Positions 16,367-25,160 of a stretch of DNA of 32,209 bases are shown one piece after another. Below the pieces are notes generated by a model, which was given only the letters and a program-made list of their open reading frames with translations, was not told the origin of the DNA and ran no database searches. Each line of letters starts with the position of its first letter. The stretch's first letter is position 1. The DNA comes from Polaribacter sp. (GTDB lineage Bacteria > Bacteroidota > Bacteroidia > Flavobacteriales > Flavobacteriaceae). The translations under genes were made by a program, and so were the position numbers. Where the stretch lies: positions 1-32,209 of the forward strand of contig JANREL010000071.1 in the NCBI GenBank assembly GCA_030758355.1, given 5' to 3'.

Positions 16367-17888
16367 CCAAATGGTTGATAATATGATGTGCTTTTTCTTG
16401 AATGGCCGTAATTTCTGATGCAGGCATTTTGTTGAGTATACTGTACATCATTTTCATTCTGAAATTGGAGGCTAATTGTGCTCGTTTTTCATCCAAAAAA
16501 TTCCAGTATAAACTATTGAAAGGACAGGCGTTTTTGGTTGTTTTTTCTTTGTAATTATAGGCGCAAGAACCGCAGTAATTACTCATTTTTTGAATGTAAC
16601 TTCCTGAGGAAACATAGGGTTTTGTGGCAATTTTTCCACCATCAGCAAACTGGCTCATGCCTCTTGTATTGGGCAATTGCACCCATTCTATGGCATCTAC
16701 GTAAATTCCCAAATACCAAGCGTCAATTTCATCAGGATGAATTTGTGCGAGCAACGCAAAATTTCCAGTAATCATCAACCGTTGAATGTGATGTGCATAG
16801 CCATTATCTAATGAATTTTTTACGGCATTTTTCACACAATTCATGTTCGTTTTTCCTGTCCAAAAAAACGATGGAAGTTTATTTTTATTTTGTAAAAAAT
16901 TTTCTGTCTTATAATTTGGCATCAACATCCAATACATGCCACGCATGTACTCGCGCCAACCAATAATTTGACGTATAAACCCTTCTACTTGCGAAATGTC
17001 AATTTCATCTGATCTTTCACTATAGGTTTGCAACACTTTTTCGATAATTTCTTTAGGAGAAATCATTTTGGTGTTCATTGCAAAAGATAATTTTGAATGA
17101 AAAAGAAAAACGGTATCTGTGTGCATAGCATCCTGATAATCACCAAAATGAATCAATAAATGCTCGCAAAAATAATCCAATTGTGCTAAAGATTGTGCTC
17201 GGTTTATAGGATATTCAAAATACTTTGCATTGATATTTCCTATGGTTTTGATACCTGTATTTTTGATTTCTTCAACAATAGTTGAAACATCATTGTCAAA
17301 ATTTTTTGTTGGTGGAATCAATACTTCTTGATTCCATTTTTTTCTGTTGGATTTATCGTAATTCCAAATGCCACCTTCAGGTTGATTATTGACCATTAGA
17401 ATTTGGTGTTTTTTACGCATTTCACGATAAAAATTTTCCATCAAAAATTGCTTTTTTCCTGAAAAAAATATCGCTAAATCCTCTCTTTTTGTATAAAAAT
17501 GCTCCGTTGAAAAAACAGTAGATTTTATGCTGATTTGATTGCAAAAGTCAGCTAGTTGTTTGTCTAATCGATATTCATCAGGTTCTTGATATTCAAATTT
17601 ATCAATATTGTGTTCATTGAATAGCGATAGTAAATTTTCAGTGAGTTGTTGTTTGTTTTTAGAGTCATTTATTTTTACATAAATTACCTTATGATTTTCA
17701 CTTTCAATATTTTCAGCAAAAGCTCTCATAGCAGCAAAAAATCCAACCACTTTTTGAATATGATGCGTTACATAATCCGTTTCTTGACGCATTTCAAAAA
17801 TGCAATAAATTACAGTATCATCCACATTAGAAAACCAAGAATGATTGCTATTTAATTGATCACCAAGAAGTAAGCGTAATGTATTCAT
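16356..17888 (-). CDS. FeS-BCP / PhrB-type cryptochrome/photolyase family protein (putative prokaryotic (6-4) photolyase)
   Basis: 510 aa; LRLLLGDQLNSNHSWF N-terminus; four candidate Fe-S Cys: NMNCVKNAV, CGSCAYNY, NACPFNSLYWNFL; YAHHIQRLMITGNFALLA. Confidence 0.93.
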   Translation of the reverse strand: MNTLRLLLGDQLNSNHSWFSNVDDTVIYCIFEMRQETDYVTHHIQKVVGFFAAMRAFAENIESENHKVIYVKINDSKNKQQLTENLLSLFNEHNIDKFEYQEPDEYRLDKQLADFCNQISIKSTVFSTEHFYTKREDLAIFFSGKKQFLMENFYREMRKKHQILMVNNQPEGGIWNYDKSNRKKWNQEVLIPPTKNFDNDVSTIVEEIKNTGIKTIGNINAKYFEYPINRAQSLAQLDYFCEHLLIHFGDYQDAMHTDTVFLFHSKLSFAMNTKMISPKEIIEKVLQTYSERSDEIDISQVEGFIRQIIGWREYMRGMYWMLMPNYKTENFLQNKNKLPSFFWTGKTNMNCVKNAVKNSLDNGYAHHIQRLMITGNFALLAQIHPDEIDAWYLGIYVDAIEWVQLPNTRGMSQFADGGKIATKPYVSSGSYIQKMSNYCGSCAYNYKEKTTKNACPFNSLYWNFLDEKRAQLASNFRMKMMYSILNKMPASEITAIQEKAHHIINHLDEY

Positions 17889-17889
17889 T

Positions 17890-19197
17890 TTAAAACAAGG
17901 TTTTTTCTAACCAAATATTCCTGAATTTATGGTTTCCATCATAATTTTGTGCTTGCAACTGCGTATTGAATTTTCGATCTCTAGGATCATTGCCAACTCC
18001 AGAAACATACAACCAATTCCCATAATTGCTATGCACATCATAATCCAACAACATCGATTCAAAATAGGCGGCTCCAATTCTCCAGTCCAACAATAATTCT
18101 TTCGCAAAATACGAAGCAACATTCTGTCTTCCTCTGTTACTCATCCACCCTGTTTCTTTCAATTCAATCATGTTTGCGTTCACAAAATCATCTTTTGTTC
18201 TTCCTTCTATCCAATCTGTGATGCCTTTTTTATTGAAATTCCAATGATAATCTCTGTCTAAAATTCCCCCAATTTTAAAGATTTTAGAGCCGTATTTTAG
18301 CGAAATAAATTTAAAATAATCTCTCCAAATCAATTCAAATACAATCCAATATGTTGAGTCGTTTGCGCCAAATTCCTTTTCATAACTCTTTAATTTCCAA
18401 TAAATCATTTTTGGGGAAATACTGCCATTTGCCAACCAAGGAGAAAATTTTGTACTGTAATCAATACCAACTAAACCATTTCTGGTATTTTTATAAATGG
18501 ATGCTTTTTTGCTTTCAAAAAGGTAGTACTCCAATCTTTTTAAACCTTCAGTTTCTCCACCTTTAAAAGGAAAAGCAGTATTTCTATGCGTGACAAAAGT
18601 TTTAAAACCCAATTCTTGTAAACTCGGAATTTTTGTGAAATTTTCTATCAAATTTGACTCACTCAATTTTGAAATCGGAATTTGAGCATCAATTTTTACT
18701 TTTTTTTCCACACCTTTTCTGAATTCAGTAAACACGTCAGGAATGTTTGAAAAATTAGTTGAAACTGCATTTGGATGATATAAAAATTGATCAAAATCTT
18801 CTATCAATTGAACAGTTGGTAGCTTCTTTTTAATAGCGATGCATGTGTCAACTTCATCTCTTGTCCATTCTTTTTGAGTGTAGATAGATTGTACGGAAAA
18901 ATCAGCACAAATTTTAGGTAACACCTCGTCAGGACTCGAAAAATAGGTAAGAAGTGTAATGTTTAAATTTGCTAAATTTTCTTTTAAATCCGTTATAGTT
19001 TCAATCAAAAACTGAGCTCGGAATTTTTCAGTTTTTTTAAATCCGAAGACATCTTTTTCAAAATACTTAGGATCAAAAAAATAGACGGCAATTACTTTTT
19101 CATGATGGTGAATTGCTTTAAAAAGAGAAACATTATCAGAAATTCGAAGATTATTTCGAAACCAAATTATGCTTGTTGTGTTTTGTTTCTTCTGCAT
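17890..19197 (-). CDS. DASH family cryptochrome
   Basis: 435 aa; [38 protein letters not shown] typical of cryptochrome DASH. Confidence 0.95.
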   Translation of the reverse strand: MQKKQNTTSIIWFRNNLRISDNVSLFKAIHHHEKVIAVYFFDPKYFEKDVFGFKKTEKFRAQFLIETITDLKENLANLNITLLTYFSSPDEVLPKICADFSVQSIYTQKEWTRDEVDTCIAIKKKLPTVQLIEDFDQFLYHPNAVSTNFSNIPDVFTEFRKGVEKKVKIDAQIPISKLSESNLIENFTKIPSLQELGFKTFVTHRNTAFPFKGGETEGLKRLEYYLFESKKASIYKNTRNGLVGIDYSTKFSPWLANGSISPKMIYWKLKSYEKEFGANDSTYWIVFELIWRDYFKFISLKYGSKIFKIGGILDRDYHWNFNKKGITDWIEGRTKDDFVNANMIELKETGWMSNRGRQNVASYFAKELLLDWRIGAAYFESMLLDYDVHSNYGNWLYVSGVGNDPRDRKFNTQLQAQNYDGNHKFRNIWLEKTLF

Positions 19198-19307
19198 TTT
19201 TCGCTACAATATTTTACGTTTTCCCAGTTTTTCTCCCATTTTTTTCTCCAAGTGTAAGGCTTGTTGCAAACCAAACAATTCTTTTGAGGAAGGTTTTCTT
19301 TTTTCAC
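19167..19307 (-). CDS. DUF2256 domain-containing small Cys-rich protein, GTG start
   Basis: 46 aa read directly: [46 protein letters not shown]. CxxC...CxxxC zinc-ribbon-like pattern. Overlaps the DASH start by 31 nt; missed by the ORF track. Confidence 0.9.
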   Translation of the reverse strand: MKKENLPQKNCLVCNKPYTWRKKWEKNWENVKYCSEKCRRNKTQQA

Positions 19308-19310
19308 TTT

Positions 19311-20732
19311 TTACTTATTGATGTTGTTGATCATTCCATTAAAAACAAACCAATGAAATGGCATTACTGCATACCAATACAATCTACCAGCAATTCCAGT
19401 AGGTCTAAAAGTTGCTGTTTGATAAAGGAAATTTCCTTCTATTTTAAATTCTAACCAAGCTTCTCCGGGTAAAATCATTTCTGCATACAACAACAATTTC
19501 CCTTTTTCTTTATCTGCATAAATTACTCTCCAAAAATCCAAAGCATCACCAGCATTTAGCTCTGTTGGATGTCTTCTGCCTCTTCTTAATCCGGCTCCAC
19601 CAAAAAAATGATCTAAAAATCCTCTTATTTTCCACAAAAAAGTGCCATAATACCAACCCGTTTCACCGCCAATCGCCCAAATTTTCTCACGTACATTTTC
19701 CAGATTTTTCAATTTTCTTTTTTTTGAATCTTTAAAACAACCAAATTCGGGAACATTGATAAATTCGTGCACATAATTTTTTAATTTTCCACTACTTATG
19801 TAAGAATCTTTCCAACTTGAGATAATGCTGTTTTGTTCTATTTTTTTGAAAGCCAATTCTACAGCTTCTTTGTAAGTCATTGGATTGACATTCAAAATTT
19901 TATTGATATCACTTTTATTGCCAATTACTTCAACACCCATTGAGTTTACTAATGAACTCGCCAATTTATAAGAAGTTGATGTTACAAAATACAACCAATA
20001 AGAAGATAATTTTGGGGTCATTACAGGAACCGTTATAATCCATCTTTTTAACTTTCTAACTTCAGAAAATTGTAATAACATTTCTTTATAAGTCAATATT
20101 TCAGGACCAAAAATGTCATACGATTTATTGAAAACTTCTTTTTTATTCAGTGAATTATGAAGAAAGCTCAACACATCTCTTATTGCCAAAGGCTGTGTTT
20201 TTGTATTCAACCATTTGGGAGCTATCATAGCGGGTAATTTCTCAACCAAATCTCTGATGATTTCAAAAGACGAACTTCCAGAACCTACAATAATTCCTGC
20301 TTTGAAAGTTGTTAACGCATATTTTTCAGAAGTTAAGGTGTTTTCAACATTTTTTCTTGATAATAAATGTTTGGAAAGCTTGGTGTCATTGGTGATTCCG
20401 CTTAAATAAATGACCTGTTGTATGCTTGATTTTTCGGCAAAACGTTTAAAATTAAGTGCACATTTTTCTTCCAAAATATGAAATTCTCTGGCAGAATTTG
20501 TCATGGAATGAATCAAGTAATATGCAAAATCAATATCTGTAGGAATTTTTTCAATACTTTTTGAGTCTAAAAAATCAGCTTCAACTAAAATTATTTGCTC
20601 TCTTTTTTTAAAGTAATTTTCAGCTCTTTTTAAATCTCTTACAGGGCAAACAATTGTGTGGCCATCATTTAATAATAATGGAATCAAGCGTTTTCCTATA
20701 TAGCCTGTTGCACCTGTAACTAGAATTTTCAT
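19311..20732 (-). CDS. SDR-like NAD(P)-binding protein with C-terminal DUF2867-type domain
   Basis: 473 aa; MKILVTGATGYIGKRLIPLLL; C-terminal RRGRRHPTELNAGDALDFWRV ... FRPTGIAGRLYWYAVMPFHWFVF. Confidence 0.9.
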   Translation of the reverse strand: MKILVTGATGYIGKRLIPLLLNDGHTIVCPVRDLKRAENYFKKREQIILVEADFLDSKSIEKIPTDIDFAYYLIHSMTNSAREFHILEEKCALNFKRFAEKSSIQQVIYLSGITNDTKLSKHLLSRKNVENTLTSEKYALTTFKAGIIVGSGSSSFEIIRDLVEKLPAMIAPKWLNTKTQPLAIRDVLSFLHNSLNKKEVFNKSYDIFGPEILTYKEMLLQFSEVRKLKRWIITVPVMTPKLSSYWLYFVTSTSYKLASSLVNSMGVEVIGNKSDINKILNVNPMTYKEAVELAFKKIEQNSIISSWKDSYISSGKLKNYVHEFINVPEFGCFKDSKKRKLKNLENVREKIWAIGGETGWYYGTFLWKIRGFLDHFFGGAGLRRGRRHPTELNAGDALDFWRVIYADKEKGKLLLYAEMILPGEAWLEFKIEGNFLYQTATFRPTGIAGRLYWYAVMPFHWFVFNGMINNINK

Positions 20733-20733
20733 G

Positions 20734-21360
20734 TTATTTTGTGCTTTTTATTGGTCTTTGATAAGAAAGTTGTTTCTTAAATGTTGGCGTAGCATACGTA
20801 TCCAAACCATTGATAGCAACCACTTTTCCTAATGACAAATTGATGAGTCCATCTTCTTGTAACAATTCATCATTCACATATAATTCCTGAATTTGAGCAA
20901 CAATCAACATCACATCATTAGAGGGAACATAAATTTCTTCGATAAATTTCATGTTCATTTGTACAGGGGCATTTTTTACAAAAGGAGCTTTAAAATCTCC
21001 CTTAAATTCCGGTTCTAGATTTGTCATTTCAAACTCTGAAATTTCTTCAGGATATTTTGCAGAAGTATGGTGCGCATCTTCTATGATATCTTCCCAAATA
21101 TGATTGATGGTAAAAGTTCCGGTTTCTTTGATGTTTTTATAGGTGTCTCTTGGAACTGTAGTTGGTCTTAAAATAAATCCTAAAGTTGGTGGATTTGAAC
21201 CTAAATGAGTTACAGAACTAAAGATTGCAACATTGGTAATTCCTTCATTTGAAATAGTTCCTAATAAATTTGCAGATTTAAATCCCGAACAACTGTTGAT
21301 GAGATTTATTTTATAAATTTTATGAAGTTTATTTATGTCTTTTGTGTCAAAAAATTTCAT
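20734..21360 (-). CDS. Flavin reductase family protein (FMN-binding split barrel)
   Basis: 208 aa; GFKSANLLGTISNEGITNVAIFSSVTHLGSNPPTLGFILRP, TFTINHI. Confidence 0.9.
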   Translation of the reverse strand: MKFFDTKDINKLHKIYKINLINSCSGFKSANLLGTISNEGITNVAIFSSVTHLGSNPPTLGFILRPTTVPRDTYKNIKETGTFTINHIWEDIIEDAHHTSAKYPEEISEFEMTNLEPEFKGDFKAPFVKNAPVQMNMKFIEEIYVPSNDVMLIVAQIQELYVNDELLQEDGLINLSLGKVVAINGLDTYATPTFKKQLSYQRPIKSTK

Positions 21361-21378
21361 TGATTCAATTTTACATTA

Positions 21379-21422
21379 CAAAGGTATAAATTGTTTAACC
21401 AATAACTTTTTTTATTAAACAA
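21379..21422 (-). promoter_or_regulatory. Promoter/operator 1 of the photolyase island: -7 TACCTTTG plus inverted repeat TGTTTAA-N16-TTAAACA
   Basis: CAAAGGTA 21379-21386; TTGTTTAA 21391-21398; TTAAACAA 21415-21422. Same half-sites and spacer as the site at 14798. Confidence 0.65.
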
Positions 21423-21551
21423 AAATTACGTTAAAATTTATGAAGAAAAACCCCTATAAATTTCATGAGTTTAAAAACTCGGTATGGGAGGTCCTAAATT
21501 TCGGAGTAACCAATGACTTAAAATTTAAGAATTAGAATTTTTACAAAAATT

Positions 21552-21579
21552 AAAAACCCCGTAATTTCTTACGAGGTTT
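21552..21579 (-). terminator. Terminator after tRNA-Pro(TGG)
   Basis: AAACCCCGTAA-TTTC-TTACGAGGTTT stem with one mismatch, T-run in minus direction. Confidence 0.65.
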
Positions 21580-21583
21580 AAAG

Positions 21584-21658
21584 TCGGGGTGGCAGGATTC
21601 GAACCTGCGACCTCCTGCTCCCAAAGCAGGCGCGATAACCGGGCTACGCTACACCCCG
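21584..21658 (-). tRNA. tRNA-Pro (anticodon TGG)
   Basis: Minus strand CGGGGTG...CCTGC-TTTGGGA-GCAGG anticodon arm, T-arm GCAGGTTCGAATCCTGC, acceptor CACCCCG + A. Confidence 0.96.
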
Positions 21659-21840
21659 AAAATGGTTTTTATTGGGACTGCAAATATACACTCTTTTCGA
21701 AGATTACAAAGAAATCAAAAAATTATATTTAAAGTATTTTTTGATTAACACTTCTTATGTTTTGATTGTAAAAACTTATAAACATTCATATTGATAAGAA
21801 TTAAAAAATTCTATTTTTACAACTTAAAATAGTTAGCAGT

Positions 21841-22788
21841 ATGTCAAATTCAATTGAAAAAATAAAATGTCTTATAATTGGTTCAGGACCTGCAGGTTAC
21901 ACAGCAGCAATTTATGCAGCAAGAGCAGATATGAAACCAATCATGTATACAGGAATGCAAATGGGAGGTCAGTTGACCACCACCACTGAGGTTGATAATT
22001 TTCCTGGCTATCCAAATGGAACGGATGGAACCATGATGATGGAAGATTTAAAAAAACAAGCTGAGCGTTTTGGAACAGATGTTCGTTTTGGGTTGGTAAC
22101 CAAAGTTGAATTGAGTAAAGAACTTGGAGGAATTCATAAAATAACAGTTGATGAATCAAAATTACTTGAAGTTCAGACAATTATTATTTCAACGGGTGCA
22201 ACTGCCAAATATTTAGGCATTGAAAGTGAACAAAGATTGATTGGGGGAGGAGTTTCAGCATGTGCTACCTGTGACGGATTTTTTTACAAAGGACAAGATG
22301 TTGTGGTAGTTGGAGCAGGAGATACAGCTGCTGAAGAAGCTACTTATTTGTCAAATATTTGTAGCAAAGTAACGATGCTAGTTCGTAAAGATTTTATGAG
22401 AGCTTCCAAAGCGATGCAACATAGAGTAAGTAAAACTAAAAATATTGAGGTTTTATACAATACTGAAATTGAAGAAGTTCTTGGTGAAAATGTGGTTGAA
22501 GGCGTTCGAATCATCAATAACAAAACAAATGAGACTTCAATAATTCCTGTGACAGGTGTTTTTATTGCGATTGGACATACACCAAATACGGATTTATTTA
22601 AAGGCGTTTTAGATATGGATGAAACAGGATATTTAATCACCAAAGGAAAAACTACAAAAACAAATTTGCCAGGAGTTTTTGCAGCGGGTGATGTTCAAGA
22701 TAAAGATTATAGACAGGCAGTTACAGCTGCAGGGACTGGATGTATGGCAGCATTGGATGCAGAGCGTTATTTAGGATCTTTAGAGTAA
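21841..22788 (+). CDS. trxB: Thioredoxin-disulfide reductase
   Basis: 315 aa; GSGPAGYTAAIYAARA, redox motif CATC, GAGDTAAEEA, GVFAAGDVQD. Confidence 0.97.
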   Translation: MSNSIEKIKCLIIGSGPAGYTAAIYAARADMKPIMYTGMQMGGQLTTTTEVDNFPGYPNGTDGTMMMEDLKKQAERFGTDVRFGLVTKVELSKELGGIHKITVDESKLLEVQTIIISTGATAKYLGIESEQRLIGGGVSACATCDGFFYKGQDVVVVGAGDTAAEEATYLSNICSKVTMLVRKDFMRASKAMQHRVSKTKNIEVLYNTEIEEVLGENVVEGVRIINNKTNETSIIPVTGVFIAIGHTPNTDLFKGVLDMDETGYLITKGKTTKTNLPGVFAAGDVQDKDYRQAVTAAGTGCMAALDAERYLGSLE

Positions 22789-22814
22789 TTTTTTAAAAAA
22801 AAATCAATAATAAA

Positions 22815-22848
22815 AGAGCTTGCAATAATTTGTAAGCTCTTTTTTTTT
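22815..22848 (+). terminator. Rho-independent terminator after trxB
   Basis: AGAGCTTGCAA...TTGTAAGCTCT stem followed by T8. Confidence 0.8.
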
Positions 22849-22850
22849 GG

Positions 22851-23219
22851 TTAAAAGACAAAGTAAATTACTTTTTTTTCCATTAAATAGGCGTCCAAAG
22901 ATTCAATTGATATGTTAACTACTTTTATTGCTTAGACATAAAATTTTTGATTTATGGTTGCAAATTTGTAGGTTGGTCTGTGATAATCTTTATGCTCCTT
23001 TATGTCAAAATATATAAAAAAATTTTATTTGTAAAAAACTTTGAGATCAGAAGAGAGTGTCCAAGCTGATTGTTCTACTTTTTCAAAATCATATTGTTCC
23101 AATAGACTAGTAACTTTATAAGATTATACTCTGTCTAAAGTTTTTTCAAGTTGAGATGATACTACGTTCCGCAAATGTATAATTAAGGATTATAATCATT
23201 ATTCGGAATCATATCCATT
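22851..23219 (-). pseudogene. Degenerate ORF of unknown family
   Basis: One minus-strand frame reads MDMIPNNDYNP*LIHLRNVVSSQLEKTLDRV*SYKVTSLLEQYDFEKVEQSAWTLSSDLKVFYK*NFFIYFDIKEHKDYHRPTYKFATINQKFYV*AIKVVNISIESLDAYLMEKKVIYFVF*. Coding-like residues with four internal TAA stops in a constant frame. Confidence 0.4.
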
Positions 23220-23250
23220 TTGATGTTTTCAAATCATTTTTTACACGTAT

Positions 23251-23280
23251 GAAAAAAGACCATTTTTACAAACGGTCTTT
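23251..23280 (-). terminator. Terminator of the beta-oxidation operon
   Basis: Minus strand AAAGACCGTTT-GTAA-AAATGGTCTTTTTTC hairpin with T-run. Confidence 0.7.
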
Positions 23281-23334
23281 CTACATAATCAACTAGATTT
23301 CAAAACTTTAAAATTTTGAAATCCAAATTATATT

Positions 23335-25143
23335 TTAAAAGCAATATTTACCTTCTGATTTTAATTTTTCTGCAATTAAATCTCTTAAAGCAATCACATT
23401 TGGATAGTTTTGATATTTTGTAAATCGTTTCAATCCCATCAAAAGCATGCGTTGTTCATCACCCTCTGCGAATGAAATGATTGCCTCTTTTCCGTTTTTA
23501 GCGATGATTTCAACAGCATTGTATAGGTATAATTTTGCCATTGCGATTTGGGCTTCTTGTTCTTTCTGGCCAAAACGTTTTGCATTTTTTTCAGTTCTTA
23601 AAAGTGTTGACTCTGCCATATAAATTTCATTCAAAATATCAGCAGCAGCTAATAATAATTGTTGATGTTGCTCTAAATCAGGACCGTATTTTTGAATTGC
23701 TGAACCTGCAACCATCAAAAAAACTTTTTTCAATTTGGCAATCATTTCTTTTTCTTCTGCGAATAATTCTGAATAATCTGGAGTTTCAAAAGATGGAATT
23801 CCCATCAATTCATCAGCGACAGCAGTTGCAGGACCCAATAAATCAACATGACCTTTCATGGCTTTTTTGATCAACATTCCTACAGAAAGCATTCTATTGA
23901 TTTCATTGGTACCTTCATATATTCTTGCAATTCGTGCGTCTCTCCAAGCAGCTTCCATAGGTGTTTCTTCAGAAAAACCCATTCCGCCAAAAATTTGAAT
24001 TCCCTCATCAGCACAATTTTGAACATCTTCAGAAACGGTTACTTTCAAGATTGAGCATTCAATAGCATATTCTTCAACACCTTTTAATTCAGCTTCTTGA
24101 TGCGAATTTCCACTTGCAATTCGCAGGTTAATTCTATCTTCAATGTCTTTAGCAGCTCTGTAACTAGCAGATTCTCCTGCATAAGAATTAGTTGCCATTT
24201 CAGCTAATTTTGCTTTAATTGCTCCAAAATCTGCAATTGGTGTTTTGAATTGTTTGCGCTCTAAGGCATATTTTAATGCATAATCTATAACTCTTCTTTG
24301 AGAATCTAAACAAGCGGCAGCCAATTTAATTCTTCCAACATTCAATGCATTTACTGCAATTTTAAATCCTCCACCTCTTTCCGAAAGCATATTTTCAGCA
24401 GGAACAATGGTGTCATTAAAAAATACTTGACGTGTAGAGCTCGCTCTGATTCCTAGCTTGTGTTCTTCTTCTCCTAACGTAATTCCATTTGGATTTGCTT
24501 TGTCATATTCAACAATAAATCCAGTAATATTTTTATCATTTTCAATACGGGCAAAAACAATCATCAAATTGCAAAAACCTGCGTTGGAGATCCACATTTT
24601 TTGTCCGTTTATTTTGTAAGATTTTCCATCGGTAGACAATTCAGCAATCGTTTTTCCAGAATTTGCATCTGAACCAGCTCCAGGCTCTGTTAAACAATAA
24701 GATCCCATCCATTCGCCAGAAGCCAATTTCGGAACGTATTTTTGTTTTTGTTCTTCAGTTCCATACAATGTGATGGGCATGGTTCCAATTCCAGTATGTG
24801 CTCCAAAAGCTGTGCTAAAAGAGCCTGTTCCACTTGAAATATAATCACAAGTTAGCATTGTAGAAACAAATCCCATTCCCATTCCTCCATATTCTTCTGG
24901 AACAGCAACTCCTAAAAAGCCTAATTCTCCTGCTTTTTTCATTACATCTTCTGTAAGTTTGTAATCTTTTGCTTCAAAACGCGCTTTGTGAGCGATGATT
25001 TCACGTTCGTTGAATTCTTTCACAGCTTCACGCATCATGATTTGTTCTTCCGAAAAATCTTCTGGTGTAAAAATATCCTCGCAGTTAGATTCTTTCACCA
25101 AGAATTGACCACCTCTTAAAACGTTTTTTTCGATTGTTTCCAT
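23335..25143 (-). CDS. Acyl-CoA dehydrogenase family protein
   Basis: 602 aa; YCLTEPGAGSDA, ARIARIYEGTNEINRML, RKQFKTPIADFGAIKAKLAEM. Confidence 0.95.
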   Translation of the reverse strand: METIEKNVLRGGQFLVKESNCEDIFTPEDFSEEQIMMREAVKEFNEREIIAHKARFEAKDYKLTEDVMKKAGELGFLGVAVPEEYGGMGMGFVSTMLTCDYISSGTGSFSTAFGAHTGIGTMPITLYGTEEQKQKYVPKLASGEWMGSYCLTEPGAGSDANSGKTIAELSTDGKSYKINGQKMWISNAGFCNLMIVFARIENDKNITGFIVEYDKANPNGITLGEEEHKLGIRASSTRQVFFNDTIVPAENMLSERGGGFKIAVNALNVGRIKLAAACLDSQRRVIDYALKYALERKQFKTPIADFGAIKAKLAEMATNSYAGESASYRAAKDIEDRINLRIASGNSHQEAELKGVEEYAIECSILKVTVSEDVQNCADEGIQIFGGMGFSEETPMEAAWRDARIARIYEGTNEINRMLSVGMLIKKAMKGHVDLLGPATAVADELMGIPSFETPDYSELFAEEKEMIAKLKKVFLMVAGSAIQKYGPDLEQHQQLLLAAADILNEIYMAESTLLRTEKNAKRFGQKEQEAQIAMAKLYLYNAVEIIAKNGKEAIISFAEGDEQRMLLMGLKRFTKYQNYPNVIALRDLIAEKLKSEGKYCF

Positions 25144-25160
25144 GTTATAATGTCTTTAAT

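Noticed and set aside
21467-21480. Palindrome GAGTTTAAAAACTC upstream of the photolyase-island promoter
   Set aside because: Short, AT-rich, 2-nt loop and unpaired with any second copy; could easily be chance.
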